Below, piece after piece: positions 41,933 to 51,053 of a stretch of DNA of 64,000 nt. A model generated the notes under the pieces. That model worked only from the letters and a program-made list of their open reading frames with translations. It was not told the DNA's origin and did no database searches. Every line of letters starts with the position of its first letter. Within the stretch, counting starts at the first letter, position 1. The stretch is from Methylobacterium mesophilicum SR1.6/6. Its GTDB lineage: Bacteria; Pseudomonadota; Alphaproteobacteria; Rhizobiales; Beijerinckiaceae. The translations under genes and the position numbers were made by a program. Location of the stretch: positions 6,491,180-6,555,179 of the forward strand of contig NZ_CP043538.1 in the NCBI RefSeq assembly GCF_000364445.2, read 5' to 3'.

Positions 41933-43620
41933 GAAGAGGTCCTGTGTACCGCGGGCCGTTGATCCACGATTTCCCAGCGCGGCAGGCCGCACGATCCGAG
42001 CGGCAGCGGGATACTCGCGCGGCCGACGGATGATCTCGGGGATGGTTGCGGTGCAACAAGAGAACCCTCGGATGCCGAGAACGATCCCTAGTGGTCGAGG
42101 AAAGATCCGGATTAGGGCGTCTGCACTCGGCGTCCGGGGCAGCGAAGTTTGCGTCGCGGGTCCGCAGTCAGGCTGGACTGCAGATACGAACGCGTCCTAG
42201 TTTTTCCTGGGTTGCTATATACGGCGGCGAAACGCGTCGCTGCGGGATGTAGGGGGTACCCACCTCGATAAAGTCATCCCTAGTCGGGACACGATGTCAG
42301 CTACAACCAGCAGATGGCCTGAAAGCGGAACGTCACTGAACCACCCATCTGAGACGCTCACACGGGTCTGCGTCATGACCGAGGCTGGTCGAAAGCCGCC
42401 GGTCCTGTGTGGATGGCTCCCGCATTGCAAGTGGCGAATTGAGCTTCTGACGAGTTGGTCGGGTGCAGTCTTGTATCCGGCCTGTTGATGCAGTCGTTCA
42501 TGTGACCGCTGGCCCTGATGGTATCCGCGAGCTGAGTCCCACTCTGCTTTGCGGGCTATCACGCCTTGGACTGGCGGCGGGGTGTCCCGGCTCCCGGTCT
42601 GACCGGCTCTCATGCCGAGCACGAAAGGGCGATCGCCGAAGCCGACCGGCGCGCCTTAACCTCCGAATTTAATGACCGGATCATCCGGAATGCCCTGCAG
42701 GCAGTCCAGCGCTCGCGCGAGTTGCTTGAAGCGACCAAGCATCAGGTTCAGCCGCCAAGCCAGCAATATGATCAAGGCGGTCACGGTGCAGCTAACGATC
42801 TACATCCATCAAACCGGCCACGAGCAGAGCCTCCAAAGTTCCGAGAGGGATAGAAGGCGGGTTTAAAGACGACGTCTGCCTCAGTGCCTTGCCGCCCAAA
42901 TTGGAAGGGCTGGAAACCGCCCCAGGCCAGCCATTCCGAGAGGTCCGTCAACGCGACTGAAGCTGGCCGAGAGCGGAACGAAAGCTATAGCCTTGATGCT
43001 GGAGAGACAATCACTTCGTTGCATGTCTATGCTTATACAACGTCTGAGACTAGTCCGCGATGTCAGATCTCAACCGTCTGCTTGTCGCCTTCGTCATCTA
43101 GGTTGGTGTCGGCGGCCTAAAGCGTGAGCGGCGGGGCACGACGCCGCGGGTAGCACCCTTGGTGTGCTTGTGGTGCCTCTGGACCGTTTCGATAACGCAT
43201 CGCTGCTTTATGTCCGCCGAGTGCATCCCAAGCCTCAGCATCTCAACCTATGCCGCTGGCCGCGTCCGAGCAGTCAGCCAAAGTTGCGGACCGACTGATC
43301 TGGGTACGCCGCCGATCGCCGATCTCAGGCAAGAATTACCGGCTAACACCGATGACCTGGCGCAGCAGGAGGTTCGGCGACAGGGCTAGCGGATAGCTCA
43401 TTTCGCACCTCGTCCGGGCTGTCCGCACAAGCGATCTAGACGGTGCTGCAGGATAAATATTTTCCGCGCGGATCGGCATGAATTACATTATTTCGCCACG
43501 CGGTTGTCATCGTCACTGTGATAGCGTACAGATGATTCCTCGATTTTTGGCCAGATATCCGGCCGTATCGCCTCAACAGGGCGAGCGCTCTGCATCTCTC
43601 CCATTTTCGACGACCGGCGA
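41933..43620. other. Long gene-poor stretch with degenerate coding fragments
   Basis: About 1.7 kb. The only part with a protein-like signal is 42566-42853 (listed separately). GGTCGAAAGCCGCCGGTCCT near 42387 and GGCCGAGAGCGGAAC near 42965 are weak type 2 repeat matches. No tRNA, IS or complete gene was recognised. Confidence 0.35.
42566..42853 (+). CDS. Possible degenerate copy of the RSRELLEATKHQV small-protein family
   Basis: The frame contains RAIAEADRRALTSEFNDRII and then RSRELLEATKHQVQPPS, which matches the protein at 54614-54805 (RRIARRDALADYNRGVIRD...RSRELLEATKHQVRPPS). The start is only a TTG without a ribosome site, and about 30 extra residues follow the conserved end, so it may be a pseudogene. 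The function is unknown. Confidence 0.45.
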   Translation: MDWRRGVPAPGLTGSHAEHERAIAEADRRALTSEFNDRIIRNALQAVQRSRELLEATKHQVQPPSQQYDQGGHGAANDLHPSNRPRAEPPKFREG

Positions 43621-43647
43621 CCGGGCGCGTACGATTTATGCGCCCGG
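43621..43647 (+). promoter_or_regulatory. Hairpin in the long 5' leader of cspA
   Basis: CCGGGCGC (43621-43628) pairs with GCGCCCGG (43640-43647) over an 11-nt AT-rich loop, followed by CTTATTGTTTGCC. It is 34 bases before the cspA ATG. It could be part of a temperature-sensitive leader or an attenuator. Confidence 0.5.
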
Positions 43648-43681
43648 CCTTATTGTTTGCCTAACTTGATATGGATTACTT

Positions 43682-43891
43682 ATGACTATCGGCACCGTTA
43701 AATGGTTCAACGACACCAAAGGCTTCGGCTTCATCCAGCCGGATGACGGCGGCAAGGACGTGTTCGTCCACATCTCCGCTGTCGAGCGCGCCGGCATGCA
43801 GGGCCTGAGCGAGGGCCAGAAGGTTTCCTACGAAATGGAGACCGACCGCCGGAGCGGCAAACAGTCAGCGGGCAGCCTGCAGGCCGCTTGA
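43682..43891 (+). CDS. cspA: Cold-shock protein (CspA family)
   Basis: The 69-residue protein is a single cold-shock domain with RNP1 KGFGFIQP and RNP2 [13 protein letters not shown]. It begins [17 protein letters not shown] and ends in a short Ala-rich tail, normal for the family. It binds single-stranded RNA and melts structure at low temperature or on growth resumption. A hairpin leader precedes it and a strong terminator follows. Confidence 0.95.
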   Translation: MTIGTVKWFNDTKGFGFIQPDDGGKDVFVHISAVERAGMQGLSEGQKVSYEMETDRRSGKQSAGSLQAA

Positions 43892-43920
43892 GCATCGCGC
43901 GTCCGCCTGTGACGCGCTTC

Positions 43921-43948
43921 GAAGCCGTTCCCTTCGCGGAACGGCTTC
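43921..43948 (+). terminator. Intrinsic terminator of cspA
   Basis: GAAGCCGTTCC (43921-43931) pairs with GGAACGGCTTC (43938-43948) over a 6-nt loop, followed by TTCGATTTC. Confidence 0.8.
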
Positions 43949-43997
43949 TTCGATTTCAGGCCCCGGAGCTGAACTCCGGTGTGCCTCAGGAGAATGC

Positions 43998-44360
43998 GTG
44001 AATCCTTTTAAAAGCAACCAACTCGTCGATCGTCTCGAGGCGACAGCCAAAGCGCGGCAGGCCATGCTGGCTCGCTTCCGGGCGCGCCCCGCACCCGATG
44101 ATCCGGCCCTCCTTGTCCGCCAAGCTGCGCGACGCGCGGTTGTTCAGGCGCGGGAAGTGCGGTCGACCGAGCGGGAAGCGGCACGTCTCGCCGCGCAGGC
44201 CGCACGCGAGGCTGAGGTTCTGGCCGCGGAGGCCGATGCCGCCACCGAGCGCGTCCGTCAGGCTGCGGAAAAGGCGGACCGGCAGGCTGCCCTCGCGGCC
44301 GAGCAGAAGGCCGCGCGCGACGCGCGTTTTGCGGCCCGCAAGGCGCGGGCCCGCCGGTAA
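43998..44360 (+). CDS. DUF6481-type Ala/Arg-rich coiled-coil protein
   Basis: A GTG start with AGGAG five bases upstream opens a 120-residue protein. It begins MNPFKSNQLVDRLEATAKAR and is almost entirely one charged helix rich in Ala, Arg and Glu (AARLAAQAAREAEVLAAEAD). This matches an uncharacterised Methylobacterium/Rhizobiales family that often follows cold-shock genes. It is highly basic and may bind nucleic acid. Confidence 0.75.
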   Translation: MNPFKSNQLVDRLEATAKARQAMLARFRARPAPDDPALLVRQAARRAVVQAREVRSTEREAARLAAQAAREAEVLAAEADAATERVRQAAEKADRQAALAAEQKAARDARFAARKARARR

Positions 44361-44402
44361 GTCGGTCCCAGTCTGCAAACGCCATCACCCGGAGGATGCC
44401 GT

Positions 44403-44600
44403 ATGTCTCACAAGTTCAAGATCGGCCAGCAGGTCAGGCAGCTGGGGGTTAGCTATACCGGTGGGAAGAGCATCGTCGACGGCCTCTTCGAAGTGGTTCG
44501 CCTGACGCCGGACGATCGTTCCGGTGAGCCGACGTATCGGATCCGGTCCGCGGGCGGCGAGCGCGCCGTCCGGGAGGGCGAGCTCACACGGGCGACCTAA
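44403..44600 (+). CDS. Small basic beta-rich protein of unknown function
   Basis: GGAGG precedes the ATG of this 65-residue protein (MSHKFKIGQQVRQLGVSYTG; YRIRSAGGERAVREGELTRA). The FKIGQQVR start and the repeated short strands resemble a KOW- or SH3-like barrel. It lies 42 bases after the DUF6481 gene and may share its transcript. Confidence 0.65.
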   Translation: MSHKFKIGQQVRQLGVSYTGGKSIVDGLFEVVRLTPDDRSGEPTYRIRSAGGERAVREGELTRAT

Positions 44601-44722
44601 GTGGTCTCTGCCGACCGGCCCTTCGGACGGAGAGACGCCCCCCTGCAACGTACATCCGCCAAGGTTTTCTGACTGCGCTCAAATGCGAGGTCAGTGCGCG
44701 ATCGAGGTTGTTGAAGCTCGCG

Positions 44723-44995
44723 ATGATGAACACGCCTACTCATTCGGCCGAAGCGGCGATGATCGAACCCAATCAGACCGCCTATATCCTCAAGGTGACG
44801 CGGCCTGATGAGGCGGAACTGTCCGGACAATTGGTGATGTTCTACGTCGCGATCACCACATCCGAAACCGAAGCGTTGACCATCGTGCGCCGCGTGGTGA
44901 AGGAGGACGCGACCGTCGAGCCGACGGGCGTCCGCCTTTCTCAGCAGACAGCCAGCGCCCTCAATCTGGAGGCCGGTCTCGCGCGGGCCCTCTGA
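44723..44995 (+). CDS. Small protein of unknown function
   Basis: About 90 residues, with AYILKVTRPDEAELSGQLVM and VAITTSETEALTIVRRVV, ending RLSQQTASALNLEAGLARAL. The start is uncertain between 44723, 44726 and 44759. It resembles other short Methylobacterium proteins with a two-strand start and a C-terminal LxxETAxxLxLExG helix. There is no signal peptide. Confidence 0.55.
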   Translation: MMNTPTHSAEAAMIEPNQTAYILKVTRPDEAELSGQLVMFYVAITTSETEALTIVRRVVKEDATVEPTGVRLSQQTASALNLEAGLARAL

Positions 44996-45131
44996 CGCAA
45001 CCGCTACGCCCTGTAAGGTAAGACAGCGAAGCTCGGAGAGGAGTCGCGGCTAAAGCTGTTCTCATGGTCGAGCTGGACCTCCGGACAGAGCATCGCGCTG
45101 TGAAAAGGGCAGCGAACGGAGGAGATCGATT

Positions 45132-45350
45132 TTGAACATGGATTGCCTCGCGGAGACCGAGAGTGTCCTTGCCGTTACGGACCGCCTCTGGCGCGCTGAG
45201 ATGCGGCGGGTTTTTGGACCGGACGCGGTTCTGCTCCACGGCTTCGGCGCCGAGCGTCAGGGTGAGCCCGGCACGCGGCTGCGCACGACCTTCGAGGCGC
45301 GACGGAGCGCGATCGCGGCGTGGCGGCATGTGAGACGGCCGGCAGCTTGA
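45132..45350 (+). CDS. Small protein of unknown function, TTG start
   Basis: GGAGGAG lies 7 bases before a TTG (45132) and 13 before an in-frame ATG (45138). The 70-72 residue product MDCLAETESVLAVTDRLWRA continues with EMRRVFGPDAVLLHGFGAE and FEARRSAIAAWRHVRR. It looks like a compact helical protein of a family restricted to this lineage. Confidence 0.55.
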   Translation: MNMDCLAETESVLAVTDRLWRAEMRRVFGPDAVLLHGFGAERQGEPGTRLRTTFEARRSAIAAWRHVRRPAA

Positions 45351-45514
45351 GCCGAGCGTACGGACTAGCCTCGACGTCTACACCCGGCAATTTTCCGGCA
45401 CTCCGCCGCTCGATCGAAGAATTAGCAGTGGTTCTTTGGTTCTAGAAAGCGCATAGCCTCGTACTCCCTCCGCGCAATCCGGTGCCTTGGGCGACGACGC
45501 GAGGAGCGGCAGAC

Positions 45515-45670
45515 ATGGCGCGTGAATTTTCGACCGGCAAAGCTCAGGCGGTCACGCCGGAAGAATTCAACGAGCGAGTGAAGCGACTTCTGGACAACAA
45601 GCCTAAGCCGCTTAAGCCCGAACCGAAGACCCGGAACTTCAGGACCGGCAGGGCTCCGCAGAAGACTTGA
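45515..45670 (+). CDS. 51-residue basic protein, one of a paralogous pair
   Basis: MAREFSTGKAQAVTPEEFNE then RVKRLLDNKPKPLKPEPKTR. It aligns closely with the protein at 55162-55317, also 51 residues. Upstream DNA (45466-45501 against 55117-55152) is nearly identical as well, so gene and leader were duplicated together. GAGGAG precedes the ATG. Highly basic and small; function unknown. Confidence 0.7.
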   Translation: MAREFSTGKAQAVTPEEFNERVKRLLDNKPKPLKPEPKTRNFRTGRAPQKT

Positions 45671-46628
45671 GGGCGGTGCTGGCGGAATCGCGGGCGTCAT
45701 CCGTCCCGCCCTAATCGTCTTCCTGGGGTTGCTCGATCGCGCGGCGAGGGCTGTGGAATGCCTCCGGTGGTCATCCAGCGCTGCGGGCGGGGAGCGGCGC
45801 CTGTAACTGCAGCGGCGTGATAGCGAGGTCAGGCTCATCCCAAGCGAAATACACCTCCGCGGCGGCAGACGAGAGGCGGCCCCGAGGCTTCTCAAGGCCT
45901 CCGTTCTGGATCGATCCTGTGGCTCCTGCACACTGTGTTGTCGTGTTCTGGAGATCCAAGCTCTCGACAAGCCCGCAGGGATTCTGTGCTGGCACAACAC
46001 CGGAACGGGGTGTGGGATCTACCCCGAACGCCCGGACGCCTGCGCCCGGTGGCATTGCCTGTGGCGCAGGATCAGCGTGCTGCCGGACGCGCTCAGGCCC
46101 GATCGATCCGGCGTGATGTTCTCGCTAGATAGCCGATCTCCTGTGGCCGATGGACCAGACTCAGCCTGCATCGTCGGTCGTGCCGTGCACGACGTCGAAG
46201 ACTTCGACCGACCGGATGCGATCGAAGGCTTCGCCATGTTCGTACGCGAGGGATCCTTGCCGGTGTGGAAGGCCTCCGACCGCGGTGCGATCCTGGTGCA
46301 TCCAGGCCCGCAGATTGTGCCGCCGTGACTGCCGGCAGCGTGCTCTGCTGGGATCGTCACGTTCCGTGAAGCGAGGCGCTGTCGCTTGTTTGACAGGCTC
46401 ATTGCTGGCTTCCGGGCTACACAGGCCGCCCCCGTTGCGATGCCCATGCTCATCGCGGCAGAACTTGGCCGTAACGCTGCCAGCCCGATTCCGTTTCCCC
46501 GGTGTCCCTCGCAGAAGGACAAACCGGCGCAGGCTGATCGTATTACATCGCGGAGCCCACAGGGACCGATAGATCGTGCTATTGAAACCGTGTGGGTGCG
46601 TCCGTCGCGACCCGATCAGGAGATCCCA
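45671..46628. other. Gene-poor stretch, one doubtful short frame
   Basis: About 960 bases. A plus-strand frame at 46116-46328 (MFSLDSRSPVADGPDSACIV ... GSLPVWKASDRGAILVHPG) has some protein character but no good ribosome site. The minus-strand frame at 45771-46055 is equally doubtful. No repeat or RNA was recognised. Confidence 0.3.
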
Positions 46629-46997
46629 ATGCCCGTCATCCGGTGGCTGATCTCCAAAACGATCCAGTTTTTTCTTGGCAGCGCTCAGGAGCGCAGGTCC
46701 AATGCGACCGCAAAGCGCAAGGAAGTTGGGACGTTCGAGGGCGCGTCTGCGAGCAAGGATCGGAAGTTCGAGGAAAACTACGCTGCGGCTGCACGTCTCC
46801 TCAGGGCCCGGATCGATAAGGAGTTCCCGGATGCCTACTATGCGAGGCTCAGCTCGGGCCGGAACAGCTCGTACGATTACGGACAGGACCGTGCGCTCGC
46901 CATCGACACCATGTCGATCGCCATAGCCATGGCGCTGCGGAACGGTGCCACCGTTCAACAGGCCGCCACGGCGGGGGCAGCCAGTATCGGTATCTGA
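46629..46997 (+). CDS. Small helical protein of unknown function
   Basis: AGGAG eight bases before the ATG. The 122-residue protein starts MPVIRWLISKTIQFFLGSAQ (amphipathic helix), then a charged linker, and ends with ARLLRARIDKEFPDAYYARL and IDTMSIAIAMALRNGATVQQ. No signal peptide. Family not recognised. Confidence 0.6.
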   Translation: MPVIRWLISKTIQFFLGSAQERRSNATAKRKEVGTFEGASASKDRKFEENYAAAARLLRARIDKEFPDAYYARLSSGRNSSYDYGQDRALAIDTMSIAIAMALRNGATVQQAATAGAASIGI

Positions 46998-47119
46998 TCG
47001 AGACCCAGGAACGCCGGGCTCTGCCGGACTGCTCGCCGCATCCCCGCTCGACGTGGTCGCCCCGACGAGCGGGAAGGGTGCTATGGTCGGTCTCAGCCCC
47101 GCAAACTGCTGCCGCGCTG

Positions 47120-47377
47120 ATGGAGATGTGCTCCGTGAAGCTCGCATTCGGCCGCGTGGGTGATTGGCTCGTCGATCCCCGCGAACTGGCGCCTCGGCTT
47201 GGGGTGAGCACCGCAGATCTGAAGCGCATGGACCGGCAGGGACGGCTCGATGCCCGTGTCGCGTCCAGCGATGGCGACGGCATCTGTCTGACTCGCGTGA
47301 CCGTCCGGCTGCATAACAGGGGCTGGCGCGGCATCTTCGACGAGAACGGTGCGCTCGTCAGCGAAGAGGTGTGGTAA
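47120..47377 (+). CDS. DUF6522-type small protein
   Basis: The 85-residue protein has DWLVDPRELAPRLGVSTADL followed by GRLDARVASSDGDG and TRVTVRLHNRGWRGIFDENG. The pattern (A-RLG-S---L, short basic stretch, TRVTVR, WRGI-D) is typical of an alphaproteobacterial family linked to nitrogen-oxide or copper clusters in some genomes; no such cluster is nearby. The start at 47120 is chosen from three candidates. Confidence 0.65.
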   Translation: MEMCSVKLAFGRVGDWLVDPRELAPRLGVSTADLKRMDRQGRLDARVASSDGDGICLTRVTVRLHNRGWRGIFDENGALVSEEVW

Positions 47378-47548
47378 GCCCGTCTAGGCCAGCTGATCGC
47401 GTAAGGCGCCAAGGCGCGGCTTCCCGGAGATTCGTCCCGCGGCGGACGTCACCCCTTCATCGATCCTGCCGTCTTACGGGCCCGCTGAATCATCGCGAAC
47501 AGCAATATACGGAAAGCGTGCTGCACCCGCGAGCACGCGTCCGCGTCA

Positions 47549-47728
47549 TCATCGCGCCCGAGTTCGGCGAGCGCCGTCGAGGGTCTTCGCCCGTTGTTCC
47601 GCACCGTCCGCGCGCAAGGTGACTTCCAGCAGGATCTCCTGGGCGGCAAGGTCGGCCCGGTCCGCCCGGCTGACGAGCGCGCGAAGGTCGTTCAAGCACG
47701 CCTCGTGCCCGGTCATGCACCAAGCCAT
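47549..47728 (-). CDS. Small helical protein, second gene of a coupled pair
   Basis: The ATG at 47728 overlaps the stop of the upstream small gene (TGATG). The 59-residue product MAWCMTGHEACLNDLRALVS continues with a charged helix ending in Arg. Function unknown; the coupling is the best evidence that it is real. Confidence 0.45.
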   Translation of the reverse strand: MAWCMTGHEACLNDLRALVSRADRADLAAQEILLEVTLRADGAEQRAKTLDGARRTRAR

Positions 47729-47973
47729 CAGTGACCGCGCGGGAGTGGCGTCCTGGGCATGAGGCCCTCGACGCGCAGCTTCAACCGGGTGGCCCGGATT
47801 GCCTCCACGGTCCGCCAAGGAACATCCTTGGCTATGCCCTCAGTCTCGAGCTCCGTGAGCTGATCAATCAGTTGGCCCCGCTCCTGAAGGCCGGGGTGCT
47901 GCGACATGCGGAGGATCATCCCGATCAGCTTCCGCATCACTGGGCACATCAGCGGGCGAACGAACTCTACCAT
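47728..47973 (-). CDS. Small protein, first gene of a coupled pair
   Basis: The 81-residue frame contains MCPVMRKLIGMILRMSQHPG, then ERGQLIDQLTELETEGIAKD and WRTVEAIRATRLKLRVEGL. The start may be the ATG at 47973 or an internal one at 47949. Its stop overlaps the start of the next gene. Family not recognised. Confidence 0.45.
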   Translation of the reverse strand: MVEFVRPLMCPVMRKLIGMILRMSQHPGLQERGQLIDQLTELETEGIAKDVPWRTVEAIRATRLKLRVEGLMPRTPLPRGH

Positions 47974-48003
47974 ACCGTGCAGCCATGAGGGTCGGACATC
48001 GCC

Positions 48004-48135
48004 TCAGCCTCGACCGCTGGTTTTCATGGCAGCCGAGACCGTACCCTTGTTCGAGGGCGCCGCCGCGTTGGTCTTGGGCACGGACTTCTTCGGCTTCTTG
48101 GTCTCGCGATGCCCGCGCTTCTTTTCAGTCGCCAT
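48004..48135 (-). CDS. 43-residue Lys/Ala-rich basic protein
   Basis: AGGAGCAAGACC precedes the ATG. The product MATEKKRGHRETKKPKKSVP continues as KTNAAAPSNKGTVSAAMK. Small proteins starting M-(A/T)-EKKRGxREAKKPKK are very common in Methylobacterium and relatives. They are uncharacterised, strongly basic, and may bind nucleic acid. Confidence 0.65.
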   Translation of the reverse strand: MATEKKRGHRETKKPKKSVPKTNAAAPSNKGTVSAAMKTSGRG

Positions 48136-48178
48136 GGTCTTGCTCCTGGATATGCTGCGAGGCTGGACGGAACCGACT

Positions 48179-48454
48179 TCACCGTCCGATCGTGGGCTGA
48201 TCCGCAGGCTGGATCGCGGTCGCGAGCAAACTCCTGACCGAACCGAAGACGGCGACGAGACGGTTGTTGGCCCAGAGCTCGGTGCGATGGCCGTCGATTA
48301 GCCGCGCCGCCTGCCGTCTGGCGTCACCGTCGTCGCGCGCGGTGATGATGCAGGACCTGAGCACGCCGCCGCCCTGAGCGAACCGATGCACCTGATAGGC
48401 TCGGCGGGCGTGCCGAGAGCGGGGCTTGGTGGAGAACGTGATGATGTCCGCCAT
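48179..48454 (-). CDS. Small protein, same family as 37679-37999
   Basis: The 91-residue protein reads AYQVHRFAQGGGVLRSCIIT, then ARDDGDARRQAARLIDGHRT and ELWANNRLVAVF. The DDxxAxxxA helix followed by G-H-x-x-ELW is the family signature. A signal peptide is absent. Function unknown. Confidence 0.6.
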   Translation of the reverse strand: MADIITFSTKPRSRHARRAYQVHRFAQGGGVLRSCIITARDDGDARRQAARLIDGHRTELWANNRLVAVFGSVRSLLATAIQPADQPTIGR

Positions 48455-49716
48455 GCGCGCCTGTCCGTTGCAGGCGGGGGCATGGACCCTCAGCCACCGG
48501 AGCCTGGATCAACCGATCCGGTGATGTTGGCACCCTGCGCTTTCGCAATCGACAAAGATAGCCCTGACGGGTCCGGGCGTTTCCAAAGACTGCCATAAAC
48601 TCCGATCCGTCGTCGGCATGGCGAGGTCATCGCCGCAATCGACCAGACGTCGGAGCCGGCGCGAAACGCCGCTTGAACAAGCCATGGTAGGGTAGGCGCC
48701 CGGTTCGGGATCTTGCGCGGAGCTCACAACCAGTCGGTTTCGCGTATCAGCGCCGTCGAAAGATGAGGTTTGGCTCGTCCGAAATGCTCTTCAGGGACAA
48801 AGGGCCGTCTGCGCGTCTTCGATTGTCATGCGCTGACCGGACTCGCTTGGCCTGCCGAATGCCGATACGGACGCCCCTCCAGCGTTGCCGAAAATGTCAT
48901 CGAAAGCGCCACTTTTCACGCTCCAGCCCATAATCCTGCTGGTGAACTACGCTCAGCGAGTGCGTGTCTCGCTCCATTGGCTCTGGCAGCATCTGAACCG
49001 ATTGACATGGGGCACGGCTCATCACGACCCCGCCTCAGCCGACTCGAGCTCCATTAGCCTGCGTTATGCGAGTGGCCGGCCATGGCAGCCACCGCGTTAA
49101 ATGTCCGCTCTGGAGCACCACTTCAGGCTCCTTGAATGACTGAGATGGGCGCAAAGCCGAATGGCGGCTTTCGGGCGGCCCGCAATGACGGCTCACCACC
49201 CGCTCTTGGGTTGGGGTGCAAGGGACAAGCGTTTGAGTTCGTTCATTAGAAGGGGAAGCGCGTAAGCCCATTCCCGCAAGGCAGCATGAGGGCGGTGAGG
49301 TGAAACCGTGCTGAGCGGTGGCTTCATCGCCCAGCGAGAAACCGGCGCCCGACGGTTCCTGGCCGTGAGATGCGAGTCCGCGCCATGACGATGCCCCCGC
49401 AAATTGCGGCGAACCTCGATTTTCCAGAAATGAGTCCCCGCCCACCCCGGGTTTTTACCCGACACATGAATTTTTGGCTTCCGGAGGCCGCGCAACGTCC
49501 CAGGATGACCCCGACGTCATCCGCGCATGGTGTTCGGTGTGAGAGATTTTAGCCGACCCACCAAGCCATGCTAATTTTCCGACTCGTTGTTTGAATTTGC
49601 CATTGCTCCAGCCGGCCAATCGGTTCGTCAGCATTCGGTGAACAGCCGCGAGCGGCAGAGGCAACCGGCCTCCTATATGCGACTGAGACGAAATCCGATG
49701 CCAACACCAAAATTCC
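48455..49716. other. Gene-poor stretch with a type 1 dispersed repeat
   Basis: About 1.26 kb with no recognisable gene on either strand. The type 1 repeat at 49144-49173 (GATGGGCGCAAAGCCGAATG) is the only structured element noticed. Confidence 0.4.
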
Positions 49717-49941
49717 GTGCTGCGGATAAGACCAACTCGGAATAACCTGAACCTGAGCGCGTGGGCGGTCGAGGAGTTCGTGGACGGCGCGTGGTCGATT
49801 TACTTGGTGGATTACGTGCCGGTGTTCCGGCCCACGCGTCAGCGGGCGCAGGAGCTGGTGGACATGCTCAACCGTGGCGAGAGCATCGACCACTTGCAGA
49901 AGCGTGTGCCCAGGACCGCGTCGTGGAAGTGCCCGGTCTGA
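49717..49941 (+). CDS. Doubtful small protein
   Basis: The frame SAWAVEEFVDGAWSIYLVDY then FRPTRQRAQELVDMLNRGES has protein-like composition. It begins only with a GTG without a ribosome site. A better start (ATG at 49698, MPTPKFRAADKTNSE) lies in a different frame and stops at once, so the gene may be frameshifted near 49745. Confidence 0.4.
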   Translation: MLRIRPTRNNLNLSAWAVEEFVDGAWSIYLVDYVPVFRPTRQRAQELVDMLNRGESIDHLQKRVPRTASWKCPV

Positions 49942-50327
49942 GGTGCCTCAACTGTGGGGTGAAGCAGCCGGCCGCAACGCACTTCATCATTCTGAGTCAA
50001 CCTGACCGCCCGAGCGATCCTATCAGTCCAGCTTCGTCGCGGCGAGAGAGACTAGGTCCACCGGAGAGATCGGCGCTCCCATGCGCGAGCACGAACGCAC
50101 CGTAGGCGACCCAGACAGATGCTTTATGCCGGACGCTGATCGCAGCACTGCGCCGCGAGGATCGCAATTGTTGAGAAGCGTCACGCTCGATGACGTCTGT
50201 CACAGATATGCCAATTGCTATAAAACTTCCCATCCGTGATAATGCTGCTCGCACGTGATGACGTGCCCCCTGCGTAAGCGCCTTGGGGAAGCCAGCAGTG
50301 CGATCCGCAAAAACAAAGACCGAGCCA

Positions 50328-50573
50328 ATGCCACTCTATCCAAGCGAGGCTCGCATCGTCGCCGAGATCTACGGCTCGGACGCCGTACCAGAAATGACGA
50401 GGGAGTGGGACGGTGTCACCGCTGTGCTTGAACGCGGCGGCTTGCCCAAGCGGGACCCGCTGTTCGGCAACCGCCGGTATTGGCCTGCCGTCGCCGCGCG
50501 GCTGCGACGCCGAAACGGATTAGCTTCGCCGTCGGGCGGATTCGCGCCTGATGGAGAGGAAGACTGGACATGA
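50328..50573 (+). CDS. Small winged-helix-like protein of the phage/island type
   Basis: The 81-residue protein begins MPLYPSEARIVAEIYGSDAV and continues WDGVTAVLERGGLPKRDPLF and YWPAVAARLRRRNGL. The PKxDPxxGxRYWPAVxxxL pattern is seen in small DNA-binding (AlpA/excisionase-like) proteins next to integrases. It overlaps the next frame by ATGA. I infer an island-associated role; homologue identity is not certain. Confidence 0.6.
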   Translation: MPLYPSEARIVAEIYGSDAVPEMTREWDGVTAVLERGGLPKRDPLFGNRRYWPAVAARLRRRNGLASPSGGFAPDGEEDWT

Positions 50574-50722
50574 GAGACAACTACGCGCCGGGCCTCGAAT
50601 GGCGCCCGCGGAAAGGCGGCCGCGTCCCGATCTGGGTCGCGCCTGCCGAGGCCCGCAGACAGGGCTACACCCCGCCGGCCGTGCGGCTCGCCGCGGGAGC
50701 CCATAGCAGTCGCGCCGGATAG
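50570..50722 (+). CDS. Short integrase-type N-terminal fragment
   Basis: The ATG overlaps the previous stop. The 50-residue product MRDNYAPGLEWRPRKGGRVP continues IWVAPAEARRQGYTPPAVRL, like the N-terminal arm of some phage integrase or recombinase proteins. After the TAG at 50720 another frame continues with LALAATCRRLQSW, so a one-base shift has probably truncated a longer gene. Confidence 0.5.
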   Translation: MRDNYAPGLEWRPRKGGRVPIWVAPAEARRQGYTPPAVRLAAGAHSSRAG

Positions 50723-50808
50723 CACCCAGGCGCTTGCCTTGGCTGCGACGTGCCGCCGTCTGCAGTCCTGGCGAACCGGCGGTCACCATCGCGCAGCTCA
50801 ACGCCTTA

Positions 50809-51053
50809 GAGCGCCTAACAGAACGGGCACGGATCGTGTGGTCGGGCGTTGGCTGGGATGGCTCGCCCCCTTCTTCCCAACGATCTGTGGACTGAGATCG
50901 CCCCGCTTCTTCCGCCGCCCCGGCCGCGTCCTCAACCGCTTCCGCCGCCTGCCCATCCGCTACGAGCGGCGCGGCGACATCTACGAGGCCTTCACAACCC
51001 TGGCCGCGAGCCTCATCACCCTCAAGCAGATCAAACGGTTCTGTTAGGCGCTC
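50809..51053 (+). mobile_element. 245-bp internally deleted IS5-family element (MITE-like)
   Basis: The ends are GAGCGCCTAACAGAAC (50809-50824) and its exact complement GTTCTGTTAGGCGCTC (51038-51053). TTA flanks both sides (50806-50808 and 51054-51056), a TNA target duplication as made by the IS427/IS1031 branch of IS5. Inside, the first frame MARPLLPNDLWTEIAPLLPP is the start of an IS5 transposase, and RYERRGDIYEAFTTLAASLI followed by TLKQIKRFC is its C-terminus, in another frame. The catalytic middle is deleted. It could be mobilised by a related transposase elsewhere. Removing it with one TTA reads through in frame in the host sequence. Confidence 0.88.

Noticed and set aside
45422..46000. 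Minus-strand frame similar to another minus-strand frame at 54964-55347
   Set aside because: The similarity is the antisense image of the duplicated 51-residue plus-strand gene, not a gene itself.
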